Shown: positions 43,856-55,577 of the stretch, in pieces | Position numbering within the stretch: the stretch's first letter is position 1 | Layout: every line of letters begins with the position of its first letter | From: Stictocephala bisonia | Taxonomy: Eukaryota > Arthropoda > Insecta > Hemiptera > Membracidae | DNA length: 64,000 bases | NCBI GenBank assembly: GCA_035578905.1 | Contig: JAQJVL010000203.1 | Span: forward strand, 276,491 to 340,490 | Direction of reading: 5' to 3' | Notes under the pieces: model-generated | Seen by the model: the letters and a program-made list of their open reading frames with translations, nothing else | Told to the model about the DNA's origin: nothing | Databases searched by the model: none | Translations under genes and position numbers: made by a program

Positions 43856-46800
43856 CTAAATAAACACACAGGTCATTTACTGTCCTGCTCATTTATAGTT
43901 ATCAGCATTGTCCAAGTGTTGCTGGTTTATATTTAAATAATTAAGACACTTTTTAAAAATACAACACTTTAAAATAAAATTGTACAACGAAATAATTAAT
44001 TTTAATACCCTCCAAGCCATGATTTAACGGTTGTAACAAAGCACATCGAGATCGATATCTTTTTACATATTTAATATGAGCACGGGAAGCCCACCCAGTT
44101 GGATTTTTGTTGTAAGAATAACACGAAGAGATATTTAAACAAAATTGTTAAGTTTAACAGCCATTTAAGTATAAATAATGATGTTTATAATAATCATAAA
44201 GTTAATCTTTCTTAGTGTTAATCTTCTAAGAGTAAGCGTAATAGTATTCAGTGGAGTTTTTGTTTGATTTGATAGGAGATTAAATTAAACAATAATAATA
44301 TTGAAAACAAAAAAGGTAAACTTATTTTCAAGGGATAAAACTATTTATATAAAGCCAAAAGCTTAGGAATCCTCTGTAAACACAAAGGAGAATTTACAAC
44401 AATAAACGTAGTTTTTTAAAGAAATACTGAATGATTAGTCAAGTAACAAGTTTCTCAGTTGGGACTGACATTAGTTAATAATAGTTGATTTTGTGCTAAA
44501 TCACATAGAAGAAAGAAACATAGGTCGCATCCAATAATGCGCTTGATATGTCTCGAGTAGTTATTTATCCAGTTTTCCATACGGATGGCAGAGCCAGCAC
44601 TGTTGTCAGTCCCTCCCTTATAAAATCTTCAAGAATGGATGTAGTAAGTATTATTAAAATGTATAAAGATGTTGTAAAGTCTTTCTCCACCAAGTAAAGT
44701 GTTACTTCCTCTAAAATGTAAAGTGTTTAAATGTTAATCACAATGACTAGATATAAGTAATGAGAAATAATTTGAATTTCATGACTCGCTTAGCTAGTGT
44801 AGGAAACCAGGACCTGGAATAACTATTGGCACTGGTGAAAGTACAACACATATTTATTATTATTACAGCACATCATCTTTACAATCCCTTCCAAAATATT
44901 ACAACTATCTTATCCTATTTTATACTATACACCTCCTTCAATATACACTTCTCATTCAATACTACACGATACAAATTATAGGATTATAACTATACGTTTA
45001 TAAACCTTCAGTCAATTTACTATTAACATCGGCCTTCAATATACAGCCCGGGTAATCAATACTTTCAAGAATATTATTAACAACAAGCGACAGCAAACTC
45101 CTATACTATTAAATCACAATCCTCTAAATTATTATATAACGTCACATTAAGAATCAGCCAAATAAGTTTATATGTGCAAAATGTCTACATTAACAAGTGA
45201 AAATTATATATCCACCAACAACTATACTCAAGAATAATTAATCCACTATTTCCAATCAAAATTAACAATCAACCACTAATATATCACCCTTACTAACTAT
45301 GACAACATAATCAATTTACCGTACAATCTTAATTATATTATTGTACAAATATTTTCAAGCGATAAGCTAAATATTCAAATGCCCTAGTAGCCCTTTGAAT
45401 ATTTATCCTTCCCAAGAATTATCCAATATTTATGGTTTATGTATTCAACGATATATTTATTCAATTACTACATGTATCTATATCCTCACAGACTGACCTT
45501 CTCAAGTACGCACTCACGAGCCTTCGCCTGCTCTAGTAAAAGCGACAATGCTGCGATCTATCGAAATTTATTTGCCAAATGCCGGCCGACCAAAGATTAT
45601 TTGAACGACGTTTTGCCTTTAGAACATCGTGTATTATCAACTAACCAGCAACACAACCGACTTTTATTGAATCCGCATTGGAATTAAAGACAGAAAAAAC
45701 CATGGAACGTCAGCTCCAAGATGAATTGAGCTAGTTAGCAATAATATTATTTTTTAATAATAATTAATATAGTATATTGCTAGTTCTCTGAGATACATCG
45801 TTGTGCCAACCGCCTAGCGGCCAGCGGGAGTAGTTCAGTATATGACAGTTGTTACTGCGCTGCGATCTGTTGGCAACCGTCATAACTACTACAATATTTG
45901 TATCAACAAACACAGCTAGGTAGCAGCAAGTACTATTGTTAAACTTTTGTGAAAATTAATAATTTTTAACGATTTTGAACTCATTTGTACGTTTATAGTT
46001 TAAAATAAAGTCGATAAATAATGCAATGTTAGGTTTATTTCAGTACACAACAATAAAAAGTCAGAGCAATTTATTGAATTACTAAAACACCAATTTAAAT
46101 ATTTAACAACTCAGTCATAATAGTAATAGTTATTTCAATTAGACTTTGGAAACGTGCAACATTGCTTGGACACTGACCGCAAGAATGTCACTATCAATCT
46201 TGTTTTAATTTCTGGAAAGGCCTATATTACTGTTTTATGGTAAGGCCTTATAATTCGCTTTAAGTTTAGTAGAGACTAGAAAGATCCTTATTATCCAATA
46301 TATTGTGATAGTGAGGGGGAGAGATGAGCGAGCATCGGAAGGAGAAAATTGATGTTTGTATATGTCGCAACTATTGATGTACCAAAAGCACGAACTAAAC
46401 ACATCGATGTTCTAAAACAAAACCTTGCTAAAATCTATATTTTCCATAACAACCGAAAAAACACATTAAATCAAATATAGATCCATCATATTAACGTTTA
46501 TTAAATTATATACATATTTAACATTGATTTAAAAAATAAAACCATAAGCAGTCAATTATCAATAAGTTGTTATATGATTTCAACACACAGTACAATAATT
46601 CATACAATACAGTTTTGAGTTTACAAACAGTTTGGTAGTTAAAACAACATTGTAAATAATTCGTCTTAAATGGTTAAATAAATGAAGAAGCTACAATCTA
46701 AATGTAAGACATTATTGAAAAATGTAATATAATAAAAAGAATAATCTATTTTTAAATGTACTTTTTTAGATTTGTAATTTAGATTCATAGAATGTGAGTG

Positions 46801-46979
46801 AATCCTAAAAATATAAACTAATTGCTAAATACTATTTTTATCGAACAACATTTACAATTAAATATTTTAATTGATTAAGAAGTAAAACATATATACTAAC
46901 TTCAATGAGCACTTTTCATCGACAACAGAACAAAACAAAATGACATTATTTAAATACCAATCTGGAGAATAAACTGATA
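43856..46979. other. No gene seen (3.1 kb); possible intron
   Basis: AT-rich. The frame at 45439-45687 (82 codons) is unlike anything I know. ATCGATG-type motifs at 46336-46425 resemble a cluster at 54.7-54.9 kb on the other side of the hAT element, hinting that hAT landed in an older repeat. Confidence 0.4.
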
Positions 46980-47553
46980 CTGATAAGCAGAGGTGCCCAT
47001 CCCCCCAAGGTCAAGAGCGCGAATCCCTCCCATTTAGGCCTGCCATACCGGGGGTCCTCCCCCGGAAAATTTTTAAATTTTAGATGCAAAAAAACGTATT
47101 TTAGACTGTATTTTGAGCGTTAGTGTGGGAGCGTCCTGCCTGCACTCCGGACCTTGCAAGGCGAAAATTCGGACAAAACCCTTTGTTAAAATGACTCCTT
47201 TCCTCAAGATTTTGTTGAAAATAGCTGTTTGGCTTGTAGAAATATATGAAAAATTACCATTTTTATCTTCCCAATTTTTCTAAATTTAGGGGGGGGCTCA
47301 AGCACCGTGAGCTCCCCCTTATACACGCCACTGACTTAGCCACCTCTCCCCTTCCAAGATAAATTCAGGAAACATATGACACTATTTTAAATAGAATAGT
47401 CTATAATTAAGAGGATAAACATATATTTTCCAATACGAAATCATCTACCAATAATGAATGAAGTTAAAAAATTAATTACAACTCTTACAAGCAAAAAAGA
47501 TAAACTTTCTACAATGTTGTAGTCTACAACAGTCTACAATGTTGTAGATGAAT

Positions 47554-50213
47554 TTAGTTGGCTCTTTTGTACAACATAAGTTTTCTGCGTTGCGTGGTTG
47601 TCTTGGCAAATGCTTCAATTATTTCATTGTTGTCTATGTTTTCGAGAATATCGCCATCACAAGATAAAAGAAGGTTTGACAACCATGAGTCTCCCATACT
47701 GCTCCTAAGGCGGGTTTTTATAATTCTTAGTCTACTCATCGTTCGTTCGGCAGAACAACTAGTTACTGCAAGTGATAGCAATATTCTGTACATCACGGTT
47801 AAATTTGGTAAGGACGACAGATGTATCACACACCTGTGCTTAACAAATCCCCTCAAGATCCATCGATCTAGCATCCTTTTATCATCATCATCTTCTTCTC
47901 TTTCTTCATCTTCACTGTTGACTTCTTCGGGAACAGGTTCTTTACATATATCTGACACATCTATATTATCTTGAGTTACCTTGTATATTGACGAAAATGT
48001 CTCTAGCTCTGAAGCTACAAGGACTTCATCTAGCTCGTAATACTCGCAAAGATTTTTTATCGATTTGGCAAGGAATTGTGCACCTCCTTCAACCTCTTTG
48101 GAAATTTTCAGGACTCCTCCATGAGAAAAATAGGACATCTGTCCCAGTAACTGTGTTGACAGCTCAGGAAAACGGTCGTTGACTTGTCCAATTAACGAAT
48201 CTAGCACTGTAAAATATGTCTCTACTTTCATTTGCTTTGCTGGTTCTTCTTGAGGGCTTTCATCGAGTGACAGTTCGTCCATGAATCGTTTTCTTTTACG
48301 GTTTCTTGGCATGGGTAAATCTAAAATGTTATGATTTGATAAAAATGTGTCAACTGAGCCCCGCACAATCTCCCATTCCTCTTCACTTCTTAGCTTCTGT
48401 AGCTTAGCTTTTGCGTCATTCATGACTGCTGGGACAACTCCATAGTCAATCGATTTGGCTTGTAGACACGTCGTGATTGGGGACAGTATTTTAAAAATAG
48501 CTGTTGCTATGTGCATTGCACAGATGTTTGAATGATCTGCCATGCCTTTTACAAGTTCTTTGGCCAACGCCTTTGTTTCTGTGTCGGACTTCTTGTCTTC
48601 AATAATATCTTCAATGGTCTTCTTGATTGCTGTGAAGCAAGAAAACACTGTTTTTAGTGCTTCAGATCTGCTTGACCATCGGGTGGTTTGAACTCGTTTC
48701 AGGCTCTTCTTTTTATTTTTCGAATAACCTTTGGCCAAGTATTCAAGAAAAATATGATGTCGTCGATGTCCTGACATGAAGACATACATTTCCTGAAGAA
48801 GAGAAAACATATTTCTCATGTGTGGACTAATATCAATTGACTTTTCTACAACTAAAGCCAATCTGTGAGAGCAACACCACACGTAGAGAGCTTTTGGACA
48901 TTCTTTCAGCACCAGTGATTTCAAGCCAGTATACCGGCCTCTCATGTTGCCAGCCCCATCCATACTTTGACCAACCATGCCACTTAGGTCGATCCCCAAG
49001 GTTGTCAAGGTTTTAAGTAGCTCTTTAGCAAGATTTTCCCCGGTAGTGTCACCACATGTGAACACTTTAACTAACCGCTCCTGTGGGTTTACTTCATTTT
49101 TTTGATTTCCACTTATATCCAAGTGTTCCACATAGCGTACAAGAACTGCAGTACATTCTTTTTTGCTGATGTCCTGTGTGGAATCCAGAATAACAGAATA
49201 AGTATTGCTATACTTAATATCACTAACTATTCTCTCTACCACCAGGTCATTCATCACATTTATCAAATCATAAATATTTCGGTAGCTCAGAAAGTTGGAA
49301 CCTAATTTCCCATGTTCGCTTTTGCTTTTTTCAATTTTATCGTAATAAACTCTCACATCAGGATTATATTTTGCGAGCAGTTTAAACAGTTTGATCAGCT
49401 TCCCTTTAGAAAAATCTTTCTTTCGAAATGCTAACATTTCTTCTGCCAAGTAACGACAGCAGTCTATTATTGCTGACAATACTTCTCTGTTGTGATGTAC
49501 ACGATCGTCATGTACTTGAGCAAGGGAATGGTTGATTTTTTTGTTGGGAAATCCACTGGATGCGTGCAATTTGAGAGGAAATGTGGGCTTTTGACTTCTC
49601 ATGTTGCTCAATGTGTTGTTGTCCATGACGGTTGATCCAGACCTTACAGCCAGTTGTTGCCCATGAGGTCCTATTGCTTGGTAAAGCAAATAATGTGCAG
49701 TGCAAACAAAATACAGAGTCAATCTTAGTGCTATAAACTAGCCAGTCTCTTGATTTGGTAGAGCGGTTTGATAATGTAATAAGCTTCTAAGCAGGGTTAA
49801 ATTTTCTACCACTGGTTGAAGGGAACACCATAGATGACAGTGGCTGATTTTCTAATTTTAGGCACAAATTTATTTCTTCTGAACTTAACTTGATGTTGGC
49901 AAAACCAACAGAGTCTTCAAAATTCTGAACTCCCAACACAGCTTCCTCCGATTGCGTAATATCTGAGTGCATAGTCTCACGATGATCCTCAGTTTGCATC
50001 ACATCCAAATCTTCATCCGACGATACTTCTAAATTTTTCAAAGCTGGTGAGATTTCAGAAGCAGAATGGCTGGTAAGGAGTCTTTAATTATTTTCTTTGA
50101 GGTCCACATCAATCTCATCAAAATCATTTTTCGTAGTGGTTGTGGCTGGAAGATCCATTGATATGGAAGTCAATGTTGACGTGACGTCCGTGATCTCTTC
50201 ATTTCGATCCAAA
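47554..50213 (-). pseudogene. hAT transposase, exon 2 (zinc finger, DUF4371-like, hAT dimerisation), broken
   Basis: One frame from the acceptor at 50214 reads LDRNEEITDVTSTLTSISMD and onward, with in-frame stops TAA (50084-50086) and TAG (49787-49789), both explicable as C-to-T changes of CAA/CAG. Then a TTF-type zinc finger follows: RDWLVYSTKIDSVFCLHC and HGQQHIEQHEKSKAH. A one-base shift in a T7 run (49536-49542) moves to the long frame ending at 47554. That frame holds CCRYLAEEMLAFRKKD, SVILDSTQDISKKE (first catalytic D region), GQSMDGAGNMRGRY (second D), a CCSHRLAL motif, and the hAT C-terminal dimerisation segment (LPNLTVMYRILLSLAVTSCS then AERTMSRL). It resembles ZMYM1-like/hAT proteins. 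The first real ATG in the long frame is internal; the apparent start at 49722 is TTG. Non-functional as it stands; the T7 shift could also be a sequencing error. Confidence 0.88.
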
Positions 50214-50610
50214 CTGAAAAAATAATTTGGTTTCAAACTCCTATTCACCGAGAAAAGTATGTATTTGAACCAAACCAAAATTTGTTGAAACAAATAAATA
50301 ATCTATTCAAAATAGCGCAAAAAAGTATTTGGTTGAATTTATTGAAAATATTGATTTGTTTGTATGTTTGATTAAAAAAATTTGTTAAAAAATGTAATAT
50401 ATTTTTATTTAAAAGAACTCAAATATATACTTGGTTTAAACAAAAATTTTATTTGACTGTCAATTTATTTTACCATAAAAAATTTTTTTTAAAATCTAAA
50501 TATAATTTGTTTTACAATAAATAAACCTATTTATTATGATTAAATAAATGAATTTGGTTATTTAAAAAAAATAAAATGAACAAACTTTTGAGCAAAAAGT
50601 TATAGTTGTG

Positions 50611-50676
50611 GGTGGGAATTGAAATATCAACCTTGGCATTTCGAAGCCGTCACTTTACCACTGTGCCACTTGTGAA
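50611..50676 (-). repeat. tRNA-like relic (SINE head)
   Basis: Minus strand AAGTGGCACAGTGGTAAAGT gives an A box and ATTTCAATTCCCACC a weakened B box. It lies just outside the piggyBac left end, inside the hAT intron. Too diverged to be a tRNA gene. Confidence 0.55.
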
Positions 50677-50717
50677 TAGGAAGTTCACCCACTTTATTTT
50701 AGTATTGATTTGCTTAA

Positions 50718-53667
50718 CCCGCCGTTAGTCGCGTCTAAAAATATCACGCTGTTAGTCGCGTGTAGAGATCTTTTCTCACCCAACACTAAATTAAGTTATA
50801 TATACTTTTTAATGTTATATTGATATATAATTTTAAAATGTATAACGTGTTATCATAGTATATATCTTAAACTTATATTTTTATCAATTAACACTTGATA
50901 ATATTTTTTATCTTAAAGCAAAAAATTAAAAAGTTGCTTTTTCATAGGCTTTTTAGGGTTCTTTAGACATGAACTTTTTTATTATTATTTACTTTGTTAC
51001 TTGATAATAAAGTTAGTAATATTTAAGGTACAGGAGCATTAAAAACACAATTTTACATTAACATTAATTCCACATTATTATTATAAAAAGAAAAAATACA
51101 TTGGTAAAAACATGTTTATGACTTTATCCTTTATTATTCATTGTCCTTATTGAAACATTCGTTACAAATAAAAACTGTTGAGTGAATGTGCTCTTTACAA
51201 ACCGGCCCCTTGCATTCACTGCACTTGTTGGTTGTATACCTGTTCTTTTTTTTGGGACAGTACTTGCATTTTGGGGGTTTACCATCTCCTTCATGATGCT
51301 GATTTTCAACTGCTGGTATTTCTACATTGCCGAGACAGTTTTTAATTTTTTGTTGAGTAGCTATAGTAAATGTTTTTATTTGGACTCGTCTGAGCAGGTG
51401 ATTTTTGATCAATTCTTTACCTAATTCCATCAAAAAGACACGTCTTGATATGTTAGAATTAGTGTTTTCATTAAAAATTACGCAAGCATTGATTGCACCC
51501 ACATTTAACATGCCGTTGAAAACAGTGAACGGCCATCTTCGGCTTATACGAGAAACACAGTATTCTGTTTTCAGCCTGTCTACAACGTCTACACCACTTT
51601 TTGTAGCGTTGTAGTAAGTTATCATTTCTGGCTTTAGAGCATCTCCACTGTTTTCATCAATTTGATCGTTATCATGGAGTGTAGATAGTAATAGAACAAC
51701 TTTTTTTTCTTTTTTGTCCGGAATATAAGACACCATAGAGCAGTAGTTAGGTGGTCTTGAGAAAGCAAAAAGGGATGAACATTTTTGCCTTTCTGAAATA
51801 TCAAGAAGCTCTTCTGGTATTTCACGTTTGTTTTTACGAAGTGTTCCAACAACTGTCAATTTGTGGTTGGCGTAGAGGTCATTTGCAAGAGGTATCGAAG
51901 TAAAAAAATTATCAAACGTTACATTACGCCCAGTACCATCAACAACTTTGATGCAACGCTTTACTACACTTGAAGCATCATTGGGTAAATCAAAAGGGCT
52001 ATTTTTGGGTTGTTTACCAGGATAAATTTCCATGTATGCTGTGTAGAAAGTAGTGGAATCAACAGTAGCATATATCTTGATTCCATATCGACATGGTTTA
52101 CTCTTCATGTAAACTCTAAATTTACACCGCCCTCTGAATGGTTCCATCATTTCATCTATAGTCACATTCTCACCAACACTATAGCTTTCATCACATATTT
52201 TTACGAAATCATCAAAAATTTGACGGACAGGGGCTAAATTGTCTAATTTTTTTCTTTTAGCACGACTAGTTTCATCATCAAATCTTAGTGCCTGTGACAA
52301 TAATCGAAATCGTCGCTGTGACATTGTGGCGATAAAAATTTCGGGTGCTGTACCATCTGTACACCATAACTCATCCAAATTAATGTGACTGTTTTTCTTG
52401 ACACCAATTATGTACATCAGCCCAAGAAATGCAGACAACTCTGTCTCATCGGTCAGTGGGCAATCCCGAAATCCCCTGCCATATTTTTTGCTCATAGTAG
52501 TAATTCTTTGATTAGTAAATCTTACAATATCACTTAGCATACTATCACGGAAAAAGTTTTTCCAACAATCAACCACTGTTTTGTGGTCTCGTGCTACTCT
52601 TTTTACTCCCGGCAATTTTGTAATAATATTTTGAGGACGAGTCTTAGTCGTAGTGGCTGTATGGTACATGTTCCATAACACATCCTCCTTTTTTCCAATA
52701 TAACACATCGGTGGACATCTACGAACAGGTGATTCTTCTCGGATAGATCCACGCACAGCCCCTCGACTACGCAAAACAGAACGACCTCTATTACCTCTGG
52801 TACGAGCAGGAGCATGTTCTCTAGTAGTAGTAGAACGTCCTCTAGAAATTAGACGGCCACGAAAAGGATTCAAATAAACATTGGAAGCCCCTTCATTATT
52901 ACCAGGTTGATGCACACTTTGGGAAGTGGAAGGCCTAGATAGGACTAATAGCTCTGTGTAGTCTTCTCCTCCAATGTCACGGGGTATTTCAAACTGTTGG
53001 GTCTGCTCTAAAGGTTCAATTTGAGGCATGGGTGGTAATAAATGTTTATTATTGTCAATGTCCATTGGACTACAAATAGACTGGTCAGTATATTTATCAC
53101 TCCTACCTGGTGTTTTATCATCTGCAAATGACTGTTCAGAGTTGTAGTCATCATCGTCGTGTTCACTCGGTCCATCAGAGTCATCTGTGTCAATATCGCT
53201 GGACTCTAACCAACACAACACCTGAGCTTCAGGACTGTCTGCCATTTTCTCAACACAAGTCACTAATATCAACACTCAAATAAAATAAAATAACACTAAA
53301 CTTATAAAACTAAACTTATAAAATCGTCAAACTAATTTACTAATCACAAAAATAAAATATACTGTATGTTGTAAATAATACAAAACTTGCACACGTGGTT
53401 AGTCGCGTATAGAGAAAAATTCTCTCCGCTATAGTCACGCGTCTAGTCGGGTGTAGAACGTTCTCCTCACTGACGCGACCACGCCTACTTCATCGTTCGC
53501 TCGCCAGCGACCAGCCGGAACCATTTTTTTTCCTCATGATGAGAGCGCTCCTATGGTTCTGGTTGAGGAATAGCTGGAATGGGTTGTTATAATTGCCGCT
53601 AGATCGCACTTGGCACCAAAAAAACTAAAAAAGTGAGAAAATATCTCACCACGCGACTAACGGCGGC
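50718..53667 (-). mobile_element. piggyBac element, apparently intact (2950 bp)
   Basis: TTAA flanks both sides (50714-50717, 53668-53671). Termini CCCGCCGTTAGTCGCGT and GCCGCCGTTAGTCGCGT (right end read inward) agree at 16 of 17 positions. The GTTAGTCGCGT word recurs subterminally at 50751 and 53400. The left internal copy plus its following GAGATCTTTTCTCA matches the right terminus (GAGATATTTTCTCA) over some 30 bp. One gene, the transposase, occupies most of the element. It sits in the hAT intron, antisense to nothing and in the same orientation as the hAT gene. Confidence 0.95.
51134..53245 (-). CDS. piggyBac transposase, intact, 703 aa from ATG
   Basis: Cut-and-paste transposase acting on TTAA sites. 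The frame is open without stops; I start at the ATG at 53245 (GAGAAAATGG context, product MADSPEAQ), since the ten codons upstream begin at GTG. From that start: an acidic N-terminus, an R/G-rich basic stretch (about 130-170), then the DDE core with D364 (TIDEMMEPFRGR), D445 (VTFDNFFTS), D553 and D556 (KSGVDVVDRL). Spacings of 81, 108 and 3 match the piggyBac pattern D268/D346/D447/D450. The C-terminus (660-697) is a cysteine-rich finger: CKYCPKKK, CSECKGPVCKEH, CNECF, which in piggyBac binds the terminal repeats. Length is slightly above the classical 594 because of the N-terminal region. All catalytic residues and both ends are present, so it may be mobile. It could drive related MITEs. Confidence 0.95.
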   Translation of the reverse strand: MADSPEAQVLCWLESSDIDTDDSDGPSEHDDDDYNSEQSFADDKTPGRSDKYTDQSICSPMDIDNNKHLLPPMPQIEPLEQTQQFEIPRDIGGEDYTELLVLSRPSTSQSVHQPGNNEGASNVYLNPFRGRLISRGRSTTTREHAPARTRGNRGRSVLRSRGAVRGSIREESPVRRCPPMCYIGKKEDVLWNMYHTATTTKTRPQNIITKLPGVKRVARDHKTVVDCWKNFFRDSMLSDIVRFTNQRITTMSKKYGRGFRDCPLTDETELSAFLGLMYIIGVKKNSHINLDELWCTDGTAPEIFIATMSQRRFRLLSQALRFDDETSRAKRKKLDNLAPVRQIFDDFVKICDESYSVGENVTIDEMMEPFRGRCKFRVYMKSKPCRYGIKIYATVDSTTFYTAYMEIYPGKQPKNSPFDLPNDASSVVKRCIKVVDGTGRNVTFDNFFTSIPLANDLYANHKLTVVGTLRKNKREIPEELLDISERQKCSSLFAFSRPPNYCSMVSYIPDKKEKKVVLLLSTLHDNDQIDENSGDALKPEMITYYNATKSGVDVVDRLKTEYCVSRISRRWPFTVFNGMLNVGAINACVIFNENTNSNISRRVFLMELGKELIKNHLLRRVQIKTFTIATQQKIKNCLGNVEIPAVENQHHEGDGKPPKCKYCPKKKNRYTTNKCSECKGPVCKEHIHSTVFICNECFNKDNE

Positions 53668-54049
53668 TTAATATAATAAAGGTATACAGCGTACCTACAT
53701 AATCAGTAAACTCATTCACAAATAAAAATACCAAAACTATAAAGAACATTTTTTTAACTCTAACTCACTTAGGCCTACAGTAGGCCTATGCATACATTTT
53801 GCGCCTAATTTCTTCTAAGTCCTGGGATTAATAAATACCTACCATAATTATACTGATGCATAATTTAAATATAAATGTATATTGTTTAGGCTATTAATAG
53901 TAGGTCATTATTTCTTAAACTTTGTTATTTCCAGAAAATGTAAGGTAAGTTTTCGTAGCGTGACACAAATAAGACACTAACTTATCAGCCTCTGGTAATA
54001 TCACTTAAGATTTTACTTTGAGGTGAAACCAGATAAATTACTTAGCTAC

Positions 54050-54297
54050 CTTTTATCCAATGATTCGATGTCTTGATCCATTGAACTTGGTGTTGGAGGG
54101 TTGGGATGGACATACTTCACCCACGGGCCGTCTTGGGTTTTCACTTCTACTATTTTAAAGTTGATTGGAATGTTGTGATTAAATTTATACAAATGTTTCT
54201 TCTTACAATGGTCCAACCACTTGTCCTGTCTATGAACCGTGTTACACAATATTTCCAAACACTTATATTTATAAAGTTGTTTCAGTTTCTTCGGCAT
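54050..54297 (-). CDS. hAT transposase gene, exon 1
   Basis: ATG at 54297 in context GCAATGCCG; the product starts MPKKLKQLYKYKCLEILCNT and has two cysteines and two histidine/cysteine positions further on (DHCKKKH), compatible with a small zinc-binding domain. It is open for 82 codons plus two bases to the donor at 54050/54049. In the genomic frame it would end three bases later at TAG, which overlaps the donor. The frame upstream of 54297 starts at GTG and is ignored. It is the head of the two-exon gene whose remainder is at 50213-47554. Confidence 0.65.
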
Positions 54298-54655
54298 TGC
54301 TTTTTCACTGCTAGACAAATAGAGCACTGACAGTGACAGCAGGTTGGTATTGCCCCCCTTCCGCACTCATGGTTAGCAGGCTGCCATCTATGATAATCGC
54401 AGAGCAAAATATCCACCACTTCCACCCACTCACGGCTCACTCACTCAAAGTACTGTTGTGTCGTTACGGAACTTGCCTATTAATGTTAATAATGAATAGC
54501 CAAAATTCAGTTGTGGTTGTTATTAGTGTATGAATATAACCAAAAACATTTTAGGGCTAGTTTTAAAAATAGTTATAAAATTTCAATATGTTTAATAAAA
54601 TCCCCCCCAAAAATCCCAGAAGCGCAAGTGCCCTCTGGGCACCTCTGCTGATAAG

Positions 54656-54870
54656 AAAGAATGCGACTGAAAGGCAAATACTGGGTGGGGGGATAGGGCT
54701 GGGGTTTTGCAATGAATACAAATCAATTCGTTGGTTGCTGAAAACAATGACATCATCGGCTGAAGAGAAACATCGATGTAGTAAAACCATCGGTAGCTCA
54801 AAATCGATCATCGGAGTAAAATCATCGATGTTTTGTACGCATCGGCTATCGATGCTCATCCCATCATGGG
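54656..54870. repeat. Cluster of ATCGATG / CATCGG motifs
   Basis: At least eight copies of CATCGATG, CATCGG or ATCGATC between 54750 and 54860, spaced about 12 to 20 bp. A looser cluster (46336-46425) lies on the left side of the hAT element; together they may be the ends of an older element into which hAT inserted. Confidence 0.55.
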
Positions 54871-55328
54871 TTGGGTTATCATACATTTTCATAGTAAAAT
54901 ACGGACACCACATACACTTGGGGGTTTGGTGAGAGAGCATTTTGTAAACTATCTTTATGAATTTTATGGTATAGGATTTGAGTTGTTAAATTGAGAAAAT
55001 TATGCTAACGGCATTGTGATATATAATATTAATATACAAATATACATATCTTTTAAAAAGGTTTTAAAGTAATACAAAACAAATAAAAATTGTTTATATA
55101 CTTTGGAAAATTCTTTCATAAAGTTTATGTTAAGTTGGCCAATCTCGATAAATTGGCATAAATCTCCTTGAAAATGTTTAGGCATCACTTGTAGTATAAA
55201 TAAACAATATATTTTAATAAATATAATACTATATACTAGCTGAAGGCTTAACCAGTCATATTTTTCCAAAGAGATTACTTTTTTAAGTAAAGATCCACTG
55301 TTTTTAATTATTTTTTTTTCAATTCAGT

Positions 55329-55577
55329 TCATGACATGTCACTGTTAACTTTTATACTCAGAATAGCTTCAGCCTTCTCTACTGACAATCTATTCCGATA
55401 GAGTGTCCAGACATTTTCATTCATGAAAAAACTCGTTCCAACTGGTGCCGAAGTACCGGGTAGAGAAAGAGCAAACTCCAACAATCTTTCAACATTTTCA
55501 CACTTACTTTCGGCGAAGTTCAAGGCCAAGTTTGGGAGGGATGTGTGTGATATTATATGAGTCATCATACAAAACAT
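55329..55577 (-). pseudogene. hAT transposase C-terminal dimerisation fragment
   Basis: 82 codons containing LLEFALSLPGTSAPVGTSFF and NVWTLYRNRLSVEKAEAILS. This matches the final hAT pattern LxxFxLxLPGTxAxVERVFSxMNxxWxDxxNRLSVxxxxAxL. The VERVFS core is damaged (VGTSFF). It is not related in detail to the hAT at 47-54 kb. Remnant only. Confidence 0.8.

Larger units (their letters stand above)
50214..54049 (-). other. Predicted intron of the hAT transposase gene, carrying piggyBac
   Basis: Donor AAAAG|GTAGCT at 54050/54049 and acceptor TTATTTTTTCAG|TTTG at 50214/50213 (minus strand). Exon 1 ends two bases into a codon and exon 2 supplies one, so the phases agree. Removing piggyBac leaves an intron of about 0.9 kb. 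AT-rich apart from the insertion and a tRNA-like relic. Confidence 0.65.
46988..54647 (-). mobile_element. hAT transposon, 7.66 kb, with nested piggyBac
   Basis: Termini CAGAGGTGCCCA (46988-46999) and TGGGCACCTCTG (54636-54647) are perfect 12-bp inverted repeats. The flanking 8 bp are identical, CTGATAAG, at 46980-46987 and 54648-54655: the hallmark hAT target duplication. Without the piggyBac insertion and its TTAA copy the element would be about 4.7 kb. It encodes a two-exon transposase on the minus strand (54297-54050 and 50213-47554), now dead. The left subterminal part has strong hairpins (CCGGGGGTCCTCCCCCGG at 47048-47065). The TSD and TIR remain perfect although the gene is decayed. 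Confidence 0.93.

Noticed and set aside
45439..45687. 82-codon plus-strand gene
   Set aside because: No motif, AT-type codon use in the first third, no splice or promoter context.
53246..53275. Ten-residue N-terminal extension of the piggyBac transposase
   Set aside because: It begins at GTG; the ATG at 53245 has better initiation context.
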